Part shown: positions 13,701-42,264 of the stretch, piece after piece
Layout of the letters: each line of letters begins with the position of its first letter
Numbering within the stretch: position 1 is the first letter of the stretch
Origin: Mytilus galloprovincialis
Taxonomy: Eukaryota > Mollusca > Bivalvia > Mytilida > Mytilidae
Assembly: GCF_965363235.1 (NCBI RefSeq)
Contig: NC_134846.1
Coordinates: 58,889,121-58,953,120, forward strand
Direction: 5' to 3'
DNA length: 64,000 nt
Program-made: the position numbers and the translations under genes
Notes under the pieces: model-generated
The model's database searches: none
Told to the model about the DNA's origin: nothing
The model's input: the letters and a program-made list of their open reading frames with translations, nothing else

Positions 13701-14741
13701 AGGTAGTCCTTCTACCTTTTTGTAACATAACTTTTCAGCACTAAATACAATTGGTAAAGAGAAATAGGAAAAAATGCATAAGTCAAGCATGGTCTCAAAC
13801 ATCATATATACTTTCTTTACAGAACTGGTGGTACAGAAGTGGAGATCTAGTATGTATACATAATAATGACCTATAATGGTTTTATTTTACAAATTGTAAC
13901 TTGGATAGATATTTTTCGCACATTTTCTTATATCTATATTTTAATTATAATAAGGAGAAGAGGCCTGTACAGATTATATACAGCTTGTATGCAAAGCTCT
14001 GATTCCTTTCACAGATTTGGCTATACTTTTTGGACCTTTTGGATTATAGCTCTTCATCTTTTATATAAGCTTTGGCTTTCAAATATTTTGGTCACGAGCA
14101 TCACTGAAGAGACATGTATTGTCGAAATGCGCATCTGGTGCAGGAAAATTGGTATCATTAATGTTATTGTATATAATGTAGTTTATGTATACACCTTTCC
14201 AGATGCAAATATGATATGCATCTTTAGAAATGTACTAAAGCAGCTTTGTTGGAAGCCTAACTTTAAACATAGGTTTACATTTAATGTTTTCAAACAAATC
14301 ATTTACATTCATTACTGAAAGTTATAGTATAATTTCATTGAAAAATAATTCAACTTTGAAATTAAATCTACACAGCCATTTGGTTTTTTACACCCTATAT
14401 AATTTTGGTACTGCATATTTATCTCTTATGTAGATCAAAGCAAAGAGTTTCTGTACTTTATGTTAGTTTCTTTTTAAAATGTCCTACTAAACTTCTGACA
14501 TTTTATAATATCTCTTTTTTTTTAACAGGGTCCAGAAAAGTTCTGGTACATCTTTATAGTAGGAGCCGTAATCATGTTCCAGTGTATTACAACAGATATT
14601 TTTGTGTTTCATGTTTTGAATGAGGATAGCAAGAATATAAATCCTCCTTCTAGTGTAAACAGAACAACAATTTTCCCAGCAATTTCTGTCAGACCTGCTT
14701 CCACTGTAAAAACTTTCATTGATTTTGCTGACATGCATTAA
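7710..14741 (+). CDS. TMEM243-like small multipass membrane protein, gene B (6 coding exons)
   Basis: Exons are 7710-7778, 8691-8738, 10417-10489, 13454-13479, 13823-13849 and 14529-14741. They form a continuous frame of 151 aa, with one phase-1 junction (exon 3/4) and GT-AG introns throughout. Predicted membrane segments are about residues 24-46, 55-73 and 84-106. A possible N-glycosylation site (N-E-T, about residue 52) lies in the first loop. WYRSGDL at residues 75-81, followed by GPEKFW, is the best family signature and matches the W-Y-R-Q-G-D-L of vertebrate TMEM243 as remembered. A roughly 45-residue polar C-terminal tail makes it longer than gene A and human TMEM243. Polyadenylation signals AATAAA lie at 15313 and 15432. 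It is the divergent neighbour of gene A and faces COPS4 tail-to-tail. Function is not established. Confidence 0.75.
8848..9655 (+). repeat. Family D repeat, copy 1 (hairpin start, tandem core)
   Basis: It begins with a hairpin GGGTTCCGTGGAACC at 8851 and the phrase GTGTCTCGC. It then has about three diverged units of ~150-230 bp containing CAGAGTGAATGCAATG, AAGTCCA and TAAGTAAAATACGG, ending near a short ACGACGACGAC run (9648). The 3' hairpin seen in copy 2 (11719-12575) is missing. It lies in gene B intron 2. Confidence 0.55.
10731..10868 (+). repeat. Dispersed repeat (GAAGATGTGGTATGATTGCC type)
   Basis: Homologous to 5505-5635 (opposite strand) and to part of the 2765-3416 duplication. It carries GCCAATGAGACAACT and CACCGTACGGCCTTCAAC. 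It is probably a SINE or an end fragment of a larger retroelement; no internal tRNA-like promoter was recognised. Confidence 0.5.
10880..11385 (+). repeat. Dispersed repeat H, copy 1
   Basis: It begins CCAGATGTTCCGCAGGGTGC and matches 40826-41250 closely over several hundred bases (GACCGCAGAGGT, TATGGACACAACATTCAAGC, GATTAAATAGTTGACACAGC). It lies in gene B intron 3. Element class unknown. Confidence 0.6.
11388..11481. repeat. Long near-perfect hairpin
   Basis: Arms of 22 bp are perfect (11395-11416 and 11453-11474, beginning AAGCAGTGTAAGGGAGG). They extend to about 29 bp with one mismatch around a 36-nt AT-rich loop. This could be a short foldback element or give a stable intronic RNA hairpin. 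Confidence 0.7.
11719..12575 (+). repeat. Family D repeat, copy 2 (complete 3' end)
   Basis: A 5' hairpin (GGGTTCCACGGAACCC, 11721) is followed by GTGTCTCGCC and about four diverged tandem units carrying CACAGAGTGAATG and TAAGTCCATTTATAAGTAAA. A GACGACGAC microsatellite (12486-12520) follows, then a 3' hairpin TTCGACTAAAGTCGAA at 12547-12562, ending GGCTCGACAAAAA. Same design as families E, F and J. Confidence 0.65.
12886..13227 (+). repeat. 38-bp minisatellite, exactly 9 copies
   Basis: Unit begins AGGAAATGGGGTATCCATCC. Total length is 342 bp = 9 x 38. The first and last units share the variant ending ACCAGTAT where internal ones have ATCAGTAT, and one unit has GGAGTATCC. It lies in gene B intron 3, about 230 bp before exon 4. 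Confidence 0.95.
13639..13768 (+). repeat. 65-bp tandem duplication
   Basis: Two near-identical copies begin TAGTCCTTCTACC at 13639 and 13704, in gene B intron 4, just upstream of exon 5. Confidence 0.8.
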
Positions 14742-16099
14742 ATGCAATAGTATGACTAACTTTAATATGTTTGGTTATGTGCAATTTATTATTTGTAAGA
14801 TATCTTTTTATATTTTAATCTGTCGGTTTTATTGGTATGATCAGTAACATGATATGTATAAATTGAATGTAAACATCTATGCTTGTCAATGTATTTCCAG
14901 TTATCATTGTGTTCTAAACACTCATAATACTTGCCACTGGACAATAAGCAGCCATCAATTGGTCAATTAATCTATGCACTGCTCTTATTTTACTACTGTT
15001 AACTATTTATCAATAACAACAATATGTGATCAGAATAGAAGATCTCAATAATTTTAACAATTTTCCTTTTATATCATATCTTTTGAATGGTCAGATGAAA
15101 CATTTTTTAAAATCCATAATTCTTTTATACACTTTCACTAAAGATTTCAGTCTTTTTAGGAATTTTAAAGGTTTTTTTCACCTATGGAATTTTAAAATTT
15201 GGTCAAACCTTAGTTGTAGATGTTTTTTAATGGAAGGGATTGCAAACTTGCTGTGATAAATACACTAATGGATATGTCATTGAATTCCAATGAATATTTG
15301 TATATGTGCAAGAATAAAATGTAAAACAAGCCATAGAATTTGTTTTAGTGTATGATTTTTGTCCATTTTGAATCTTGTTGAAAAAGATTATTTATAGTAT
15401 ACATGTTGCATATTTGTAAAATGTTTTGTTAAATAAATTCATGTGAAACATTTATCTTTGGTTTCTTGTACTACATGTCATTTCCTATATCAAAAACATA
15501 TCCATAGAAATATTTGATTCCTCATGGAAAACTCTACAACAGAAGACACACAAAGGCATATACAGATTCCATCACCCTATCTTGTGTGATAATATATTTC
15601 TTGATTTTTAGCAGTTAAATTTTAAATAGTTCATAGCCTTATGTTAACTTTAAAGATAAAACTGTATCAGGAGAAAGTATTTAGCACACTCTATACAGTG
15701 GTTGAAGATTTATACACATGTACTCTACAAAATTAAACCAGAATTTTTGCTCACCTTGAAAATTTCACCAAGATATAAACCTTGATGTAAAATGTGTACA
15801 ATGTTGCCACTTGATAAAACTGATATATGTGGTCTTGTTCACAACCATTTTTGTTGTTGTGGAACATGCATTAGAAAGAGCTTGTTGGTAAAGCTGTCTT
15901 TGTTTATGTTTAAGACTTTCAGTAGAAAATGGCTACAAATTCAAGGAAACTCAGTTTTTAGGCAATTTAACTATTTTATTAGCACTTGTCAACATTCTTC
16001 AACATATCTGAGCAATCATCTTATGATTTCATTGTTATACAGAGTATTTGTCCATTATGAAGAACACAAACTTTACCACAAATATCACATATCTATTCT
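14742..16099. other. Tail-to-tail spacer between TMEM243-like gene B and COPS4
   Basis: Holds the 3' UTR of gene B (poly-A signals at 15313 and 15432) and, on the other strand, the COPS4 3' UTR (AATAAA at 15980-15975). A diverged copy of the CTTGCCACTGGAC repeat lies near 14930. No further gene is supported. Confidence 0.5.
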
Positions 16100-34893
<18,794 letters not shown>

Positions 34894-35010
34894 TTTTGAC
34901 GCAAAAATTATTCGAAACTAAAGTGGTTGGAACAATTTGCTGGTGCAGATTTAATAAAAATTTATCGGAAAAGACATGCTCTAAACGTCCGGAAATATTT
35001 TTTTTACCCC
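34894..35010 (-). promoter_or_regulatory. Probable COPS4 5' UTR/promoter region
   Basis: This is the sequence immediately upstream of the COPS4 start codon. It contains TTCGAA at 34911-34916 and an ETS-like CCGGAAA near 34991. No TATA box is evident. The assignment rests on position next to exon 1, and the transcription start is unknown. Confidence 0.35.
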
Positions 35011-36103
35011 CTTTTACCTTTTTGGCATTTTCACAAAAAATGTGCAAAATTTAATCGAATTTTGAATACTGCAGATGAATTAAGTTTTTTTTTGTCTAAT
35101 ACTAGTATAATGTCTATATAATGAAAATTTCACACAACATTTCACCAAAAAAAAAGCAAGACATAGTTACTTTTTATCCCGGCATTTTTATGTCAAGTCC
35201 TGTCAAGTTTCAATAATATTTAATAGAAACAGAAATTGTTTTTATAAGGAAACCGTTTTTGTTGTATGGTCTTGTAATACACCCTCATTTCACAGGCGCT
35301 TTGGGAATTAATCAAATTTAGATCCAAGGCAAAATGGACCGAAAATATCAAGGCCGAAAGGCAAGATGTTTCGGCCATAGAACTGGTTCTGCCTCGTACA
35401 ATTTCGGCTATGCTATTAGTCGATTCGACTATATATTTTTTTTAGGCAGTGGCTATTTGACCGACACCGGCTAAATAGCAAATTTGCTATTTGACCGACA
35501 CCGGCAAAATAGCAAATTTGCTATTTGACCGGCACCGTCAAAATAGCAAATTTGATATTCGACCGGCACCGTCAAAATAGCAAATTTGCTATTTAGCCGG
35601 TTCTAATTAAATTTTATCTCACTGGAATAAAAATTTAAGAATAATAATTAAATATCAAAATTTTCTATTTAAAATTTTATTACTGTTGCTCATATAAACA
35701 TTTAAACTTCTTATCTAAAAAAATAAAAAAACTGTGTTGCGTACACATCGAAAATTTGACAAAAATAAAAATATAGTGAATCTATTAAGAATAGAAGTCA
35801 AGTAATAAGATAAATTAAAAAGTAAAATACAAATATGATAATAGTCACTTTGTAGCTATACTACATTCCGGAAACTAGTACGTGTATACTCTGGTTCTGT
35901 AAATGAAATTACGGAACCAGCATTGTGATTGTGTTGCCGATGCAATGGCAGAATAGAATGGTCTTTCAGTACCACGAAAAGACTTGAGAAATACAAACAT
36001 AATCAAGCGATTATCTGGCTTGGTCTTTTGAACATAAACCGTGAAAAAATAATAATTTCATTAGACACATTTTTTCAGTATAAGAATTACATTTGAGAAT
36101 AAA
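34999..36103. other. COPS4-LIN54 intergenic, AT-rich
   Basis: Apart from the tandem repeat at 35448-35606, nothing recognisable. No exon-like frame with splice sites was found. Confidence 0.35.
35448..35606. repeat. ~37-bp tandem repeat with palindromic AAATAGCAAATTTGCTATTT
   Basis: About four units of GCTATTTGACCGACACCGGC plus AAAATAGCAAATTT, with ACCGAC/ACCGGC variants. Each junction forms a 20-bp palindrome. Confidence 0.75.
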
Positions 36104-36275
36104 AAGGTTCATTATAGATAGAGATAATTGTAGCAACAAGAATGTTCAGTAAAGAAAGGTCTACAAACACATCCCCATCACCAAAACACAATTTTGTAAA
36201 GAATTTTTGTGTCCATTGTTAATATGCACATAGACCAAGGTGAGCGACACAGGCTCTTGAGAGCCTCTAGTTTAA
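36104..36275 (-). repeat. Truncated 5' end of a family E element
   Basis: On the minus strand it starts CTAGAGGCTCTCAAGAGCC and continues for about 170 bp of the family E leader, then stops. No core unit or 3' end is present. Confidence 0.75.
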
Positions 36276-36333
36276 CTTTAAATTCAATTTTGTTATCCAT
36301 TTATTGTAATGACGTTTTATCAACAACATTTTT

Positions 36334-36934
36334 TTAAGGTGGTATGGGTGCCTTCCTCCATCTTGGATTGTAAAAAACAGAGAATCAAAGGTCCAGATTT
36401 TACATCAAGTTAGCAAAATTTGATGCAGGAATGCAGATGTTTAATGTACATTTTCATTTAAAAGTACCAATTTATAAGAATATAACTTCTAAATATTGAT
36501 ATTTTTGCAAATGTTAATTATTTTTGGTTGTTTTTATCTTTTTTTAAAATTGGCATTTTAAGGGGAGGTAACTCTTAAAAAGTGCATTTTCTGAAGGATT
36601 CTGTATGGAATTTTCCTATTTTATATTTTAGCCGGAAAAAACGTACGGTGACCCTATCTTTTCTTTTGATTTTCTCAAAGCAGTGTCTGAAAGCTATCTT
36701 TTCCTGAAGTATTTAACAATTCTATCATTTTGTTTAGTTTCTAATCACAAAATGGTGTTTTTTCCTGTATAATCCATACAAAATGTGTCATTTTGTCCCG
36801 TCCTGCAGCTTGAGAAAATGCGCGGTGACCTATCATTTTTATTATATTTTTCAACATGTATCAATAGATACAACGTTTTGGCAAAGTATGAACAAATTCT
36901 ATCATTTTTATTTTAGACTCCCATACCACCTTAA
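36334..36934. mobile_element. TTAA-flanked MITE, 601 bp (piggyBac-like ends)
   Basis: The left end TTAAGGTGGTATGGG and right end CCCATACCACCTTAA are perfect 15-bp inverted repeats including the TTAA sites. TTAA target duplication is the hallmark of piggyBac transposons. No transposase is encoded. Confidence 0.65.
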
Positions 36935-37039
36935 AGAGGTTTTGAAGATGTTTGTTTTCTAAGAAACACGCCCATGTCGAAATTTTGGTTTTAAATGCTT
37001 GTTTTATATAGTTTGACGTTTCGAATGGAGCATTCACCA

Positions 37040-37480
37040 CTGATGATTGATTGATTGTTGCTTAACGTCCAGTGGCAAGTATTTCGTGCATATTCAGAAC
37101 GAGAACAAGTTCACAATAAATACAATAGGTAGGTTGATACAATATAGGCCATCTGGGATGATAGTCGGGGAAATTTGGACTGCCACTGGAAAATGAGGGT
37201 ATATTGGATAGGGACAGAAATTTTGTTTTGCAACAGGCCACCTACGGACCCCTCGAATTCAACACTGATGAGTCTTCATTCTGTATAATAGTCAAACTAT
37301 AAGTGTCGGCGCAAATTCAACTTGAAATTTTCAATCCTATCATCTATGATAAGTTTATTTACAAACCACTGGGTCAATGCCACTCCTGGTGGAGTTTTTA
37401 TTCCGTGAGGGTATCACCAGCCCAGTAGTCAACACTTCTGACATGAACTATCATTGATATGCCGGTCAGAATTATAAAGG
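37040..37480. repeat. Dispersed mussel repeat tails
   Basis: Contains TTGCTTAACGTCCAGTGGCA with preceding GATTGATTGATTG phrases, then GGGTATCACCAGCCCAGTAG. Related phrases occur near 9775, 14930, 39090, 51600 and 51820. No gene seen. Confidence 0.4.
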
Positions 37481-38065
37481 GGTAGGTCCGGTAAGGGCTG
37501 ATTTTGGCCTCAAATTTTAAGTTCATCTAACGAAAGATTTTGGACATTTTTTAAACACTTAAGTGTCTATTTCAATTGATTCAATTAGTTTATGTGAAAG
37601 ATTTTAACTGAGTTAGTCATTAAAATCGCTCCGATTCAAGCTTACATATGAAAAATCTATCAAATATGCCAAAAAACGTCACTTTTCAGATGGTTTTTGT
37701 CAAAATTGAAATTGGCCGCATCCGTGTTCATCCTCAACCTTTATATATGTTATGTAATATCATCAAATACAACTTACATTTCAATATTATGAATGAACAC
37801 GAATGCGGTCACTTTCATTTAAGACAGAAACCGTCCAAAATTAAACTAAAATGCTAAAATTGTGAAGATAATTTAGCATGACTTAATGATGCTAGACATT
37901 AGTACCCGATATATGTGCATTGTATTGTCAAGAACAGCCTATATTTATGTAACAGAAGCATTCTACTTACCAGTAAATAGCTATAAGATTACATTTTCAC
38001 AATTTTGTAAAACTGCTATATTTTTGGGCCAAAAAGGGGTCTTACTGAACCTATACTCCTTTACT
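37476..38065. repeat. Possible MITE with imperfect ~30-bp terminal inverted repeats
   Basis: The left end AAAGGGGTAGGTCCGGTAAG and right end (reverse of AAAGGAGTATAGGTTCAGTA) match imperfectly. The interior includes no trusted exon. Confidence 0.35.
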
Positions 38066-38213
38066 GTTTACAAATCTTTGAATTTTTTTAATACTTATGC
38101 TTTTCTACATCAGGAGTACATGAATAGATTACCTCAGCTGTATTTGGTAAAACTTTTAGGTTTAAGTTTTCAGGACAATATATAAGTCAATCCATACTTT
38201 AATCGGGAGAACA

Positions 38214-38600
38214 ACATATGAAGCAGGTGCTATATCTGACGAAGGTAATGGCTTTTGGGATGTGCAATTTAGTTAGAGGTTTCAGACAGGGAAATCAGAT
38301 GAAACCATACAATTTTCAGATAATTGTAATGTTCAGAATTTTCTGAACAGAACATGCTTTAATAGGAAACATTGAATAAATACGACAGGAGCAACTTCGG
38401 CATTTGGCTATTGAGTCAGGTGCTATATCTGACGAAAGTAATGGATTTTGTGACGTGCAATTTAGTTAGAGGTTTTAGACAGGGAAATCAGATGAAACCA
38501 TACAATTTCCAGATAATTGTAATGTTTATAATTTTCTGAACAGAACATGCTTTAATAGGAAACATTAAATAGATACGACAGGAGCAGCTCCGGCATTGGG
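38214..38600. repeat. ~190-bp direct tandem duplication
   Basis: CAGGTGCTATATCTGACGAA occurs at 38225 and 38415. The two copies run in register through GGAAATCAGATGAAACCATA to GCGATTAT-free ends with only scattered differences. Confidence 0.75.
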
Positions 38601-39539
38601 CTATTGTACCGTCTTAGGTTTATGCATCAGGATTGGAATGGTTTTAGTCCAGGAAAATATGTGACGTTTTGGAGGTGCATATATTACAACGAGGTATAAT
38701 TGAAAATATATATTCACTTCCAAATGCAATAACTTCATGTCTTTATTGCTTGAAAATGCATCAGTGTTCTCAATTTGTGATTTCAAGTTAGGTACTGTAA
38801 AGGACAAATTACGACCGTCAATAGACGGCATTCATTCCAAAATACGACTTCTTCGGATATATCAAACTCTCATTTGGATTGTGCAGTACGCAATCCATTC
38901 TCAGCGTTGTATGAAATTAAAATTCAGGGGTTTACATGAAGAACACATCTTACCAACCTTAAAGTTTACGTAAGGATCATATTATCCCAGGCATAGATAA
39001 CCTTACCCGTATTTGGCACAACTTTTCGGAATTTTGGGTCATCAATGCTCTTTAACTTTATACTTGATTTGCTTTCTGACTATTTTGATCTGGGCGTCAC
39101 TGATGAGTCTTATGTAGACGAAAAGCACGTCTGGCGTATTGAATTATAAGCCTGGTACTTTTGATAAATATTAGCATGTCGTTATGTATTATTGTATATT
39201 GTTTATTTGTGTATTTCTCTGTCTTGAATGTGTACTGTCCTGTCATGTAATGTTGTCATTTTAGTATTATATTTAACATTGCCATAAAAGCTTGAGGTTT
39301 TTATAGCCACAAAACCAGGTTAAACCCACCATTTTTTCCTTAAAAAAAGTTGTTATCTTATAGTTCGTGTCTCTGTGTGTTATATTGTGATTTGTTTTTG
39401 TTGTTGTACTTATTAGTGTTTCTGTTTTTCGTCGTGTCCCTCTTATAGTTGATGTGTTTCCCTTGGTTTTCAGTAGTTTGTAACCCGGACTTGTTTTCTC
39501 TAAATCGATTAATGACTTTCGAACGGCGGTATACTACTG

Positions 39540-40235
39540 CTGTCTTTATTATGTAGTCCGAACCTTGATGATCATTATTTTGAACAATTAAAAAAAGTTC
39601 TTGGACGTCTGCAAAATGCTAGGTTAAAACTAAAACCTATTAAATGTAAATTAATTGAAGAGAAAGTCACATTGAAAATAGGCCCTAAGGATGATATTAA
39701 CCCAAATCTTAATATAGATGACCCAGTTAAAAATCGGAAAACTCAAAAGAATGTAAATGAAGTCTTATATTTTCTGGAGTTATGTAACTAGTTCGTCAAT
39801 TTATATAATTTTCAGTGATGTAGCTTCTTCAATATGGCAATTTTCTATAGACGTGATAGACATGACGTTATTCAGTTAAATCGGTTTGTAAATGTCAATC
39901 AGCTTTTGAAAAACTAAAAAGGCGCTGTATGAAGCTTCAGTTTTGATCTACTTGCTCCACATGGTGACAAAATTCTTAACATGTTCTCTTCCAATGTGGG
40001 CACCAGAAGCTAAAAAAACTTTAAATAGACTTATTAAGAAGGGATATAGTTACGATACTGTTGTCAGGTCATTAAAAATTGCATATTTTGGCTTTAATAT
40101 TGATTCACTTATAGGGTCATCGCATCGGAACCAAACACATTTATTTAAAACCAGTTGTTGGCATGACACGGGTAATGTTCTTCTCATTTATGTTATGATG
40201 GTATGATACTAAACCCCTAACGGGAGGGATTGTGC
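39540..40235 (+). pseudogene. Degenerate retroelement coding remnants
   Basis: 39570-39660 translates to a stretch resembling the end of a Ty3/gypsy reverse transcriptase (LGRLQNARLKLKPIKC), followed by frame-broken pieces (FYRRDVIDMT, then an ...KKALYEA-like piece near 39910). From about 39990 to 40200 another frame (GYSYDTVVRSLKIAYFG, HLFKTSCWHDTGNV) runs directly into the LINE-like tail at 40437. It is probably the C-terminus of that retroelement. All frames are interrupted. Confidence 0.45.
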
Positions 40236-40436
40236 CTGATATTCATAAGATGAAGATATAATCTTTCAATCAGTTTAATTGAAGTCTGGAGCTGGCATGT
40301 CAGTTAACTGCTAGTAGTCTGTTGTTATTTATGAATTATTGTCATTTTGTTTATTTTCTTTTGTTACATCTTCTGACATCAGACTCGGACTTCTCTTGAA
40401 CTGAATTTAATGTGCGTATTGTTTTGCATTTACTTT

Positions 40437-40775
40437 TCTACTTTGGCTAGTGGTATAGGGGGAGGGTTTAGATATCATAAACATGTTTAACCCCACCGCA
40501 TTTTTGCGTCTGTCCCAAGTCAGGAGCCTCTGGCCTTTGTTAGTCTTGTATTATTTTAACTTTTAGTTTCTTGTGTACAATTTGGAGTTTAGTATGGCGT
40601 TCATTATCACTAAACTTGTATATATATTTGTTTAGGGGCCAGCTGAAGGACGTCTCCGTGTGCGGGAATTTCTCGCTGCATTGAAGACCAATTGGTAACC
40701 TTCTGCTGTTGTCTTTTCTATGGTCGGGTTGTTGTCTCTTTGACACGTTCCTCATTTTTATTCTCAATTTTATAA
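40437..40775 (+). repeat. LINE-like 3' tail repeat, copy 3 (with coding remnant upstream)
   Basis: Sense-strand copy containing GTCCCAAGTCAGGAGCCTC, GGGCCAGCTGAAGGACG and TTGTTGTCTCTTTGACACG, ending in TTTTATTCTCAATTTTAT. It is the longest copy here because its 5' side continues into the degenerate coding frame at 39990-40200. Confidence 0.6.
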
Positions 40776-40825
40776 GAGCCGTCCCTTCCCAGAATCAAAA
40801 TAACAGAGAAGGTGATTACTTATGG

Positions 40826-41250
40826 CTCGAGAAAACCAGATGCTCCGCAGGGCGCAGCTTTATACGACCACAGAGGTTGAACCCTGAACGGTTGGGGCAA
40901 GTATGGACACAACATTCAAGCTGGATTCAGCTCTAAATTTGGATTGTGATTAAATAGTTGACACAGCATAGGTTTCTGACACATTATGAATGTGGTCTAA
41001 TAAACTTAAAATTTGTTTTTTGCCTTTGAGCAATTCACTATGCTGTTGAATATTAATCCTCTCAAAAAAATTTTTGAAGAAATTTTCTTTTTATTTATGA
41101 AATCTGAAATGAGAAAAATTGAACCCCTCCCCCCAAATTTTTTTTCACATCCCCTTTTCCCTTATTCCAAAACTGATCTCAATTCAAATTTCTAATGGAG
41201 TTTTCAACAATAACTACTCATTTAAATACAACATAAAATATTAAAATTTA
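40826..41250 (+). repeat. Dispersed repeat H, copy 2
   Basis: Starts CCAGATGCTCCGCAGGGCGC and is clearly homologous to 10880-11385. It lies directly after the LINE-like tail. Confidence 0.6.
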
Positions 41251-41399
41251 AAAAAAAGTGCTTTTTATCACTGAATGGTAAAGATTGTTTTAATTTATCA
41301 GTTTGTATTAAAATAATAGTAAAAGTAAATATACATTGTATATTGTATAAAACAATGATTTAAGTTGATTCAACTACTATTCTGGACACAGAAAGATAA

Positions 41400-41558
41400 C
41401 TCTAATTGAAAATTTTTTGCTATTGCGCAATATTGTGCAATTAGATATTTCTTGCTATTGCGCAATACTGTGCAATTGAAAAAACTTGCTATTGCACAAT
41501 ACTGTGCAATTGAAGATTTCTTTCTATTGAGCAATACTGTGCACTTGAAAATTTCTTA
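41400..41558 (+). repeat. Short tandem repeat (TTGCTATTGCACAATACTGTGC type), left part
   Basis: About four ~38-bp units, each with a CTATTGC-GCAATACTGTGCAATTGAA core. The array is split by the LTR retrotransposon and resumes at 48775-48870. Confidence 0.75.
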
Positions 41559-42179
41559 TGTTATGATATTGTAATAATTGTATTTATTTATGTTGGCCTG
41601 ATTTGTGTTGTGTGGCCTGATAGTTGTTTACAGAATAATCTTAGAACTGTGCAGTTTAGAAATCACTGGAACAATCACAGAATGATTGGAACTTTCCATT
41701 TGACTTACATAATGATTCCAGAATGATCCTAATAAAAGATGCGTTATATAAACTTCTATATTTTACTAGAAACTTCCGTTGTAACTTTCTAGGACGTTCC
41801 ATTATAGAGTGTTCTAGAATTTTCCGTGACAACTATATATATATATACAGACACTAAAGTTAAACTTAGACTTACACTTATACATCAATAGACATTAATA
41901 TTCATAGCATTTTTGACACTTTTATTCTACAAACAACATCATACTGGATTGTGACCGTAATATTCAGATTGGATTCCGAAAGATATCCGGATACAGATAA
42001 AGATAAAAGATTGGACTCATATTTTGACAGTTAAGTTGACAGTAATATTTGTGTTATACTTCTTGTAAACTTTTGTATAATAAATATTGTTAAATTTTAT
42101 TATTGATTTGTGTCTTTTGTTTAAATTAATTTAATTAATTTTAATCAATTTAAAGGTAATTTCTGGCCGTAACAGAAAT

Positions 42180-42196
42180 TGGGGGCTCGTCCGGGA
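42180..42196 (+). other. Primer-binding site complementary to tRNA-Pro
   Basis: TGGGGGCTCGTCCGGGA lies 5 bases after the 5' LTR. It is the same 17-nt sequence used for tRNA-Pro priming by murine gammaretroviruses, so the predicted primer is tRNA-Pro. Confidence 0.8.
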
Positions 42197-42264
42197 GACT
42201 GACAATATCTTATTCAAAATTTGTTCAGTATTTTTATAAGAACTAGCCAACAAAATTCTACAAA

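Noticed and set aside
13866..14318. 150-codon open frame in gene B intron 5
   Set aside because: Contains the dispersed GAGCATCACTGAAGAG repeat phrase and no domain; it lies in the intron between supported exons 5 and 6.
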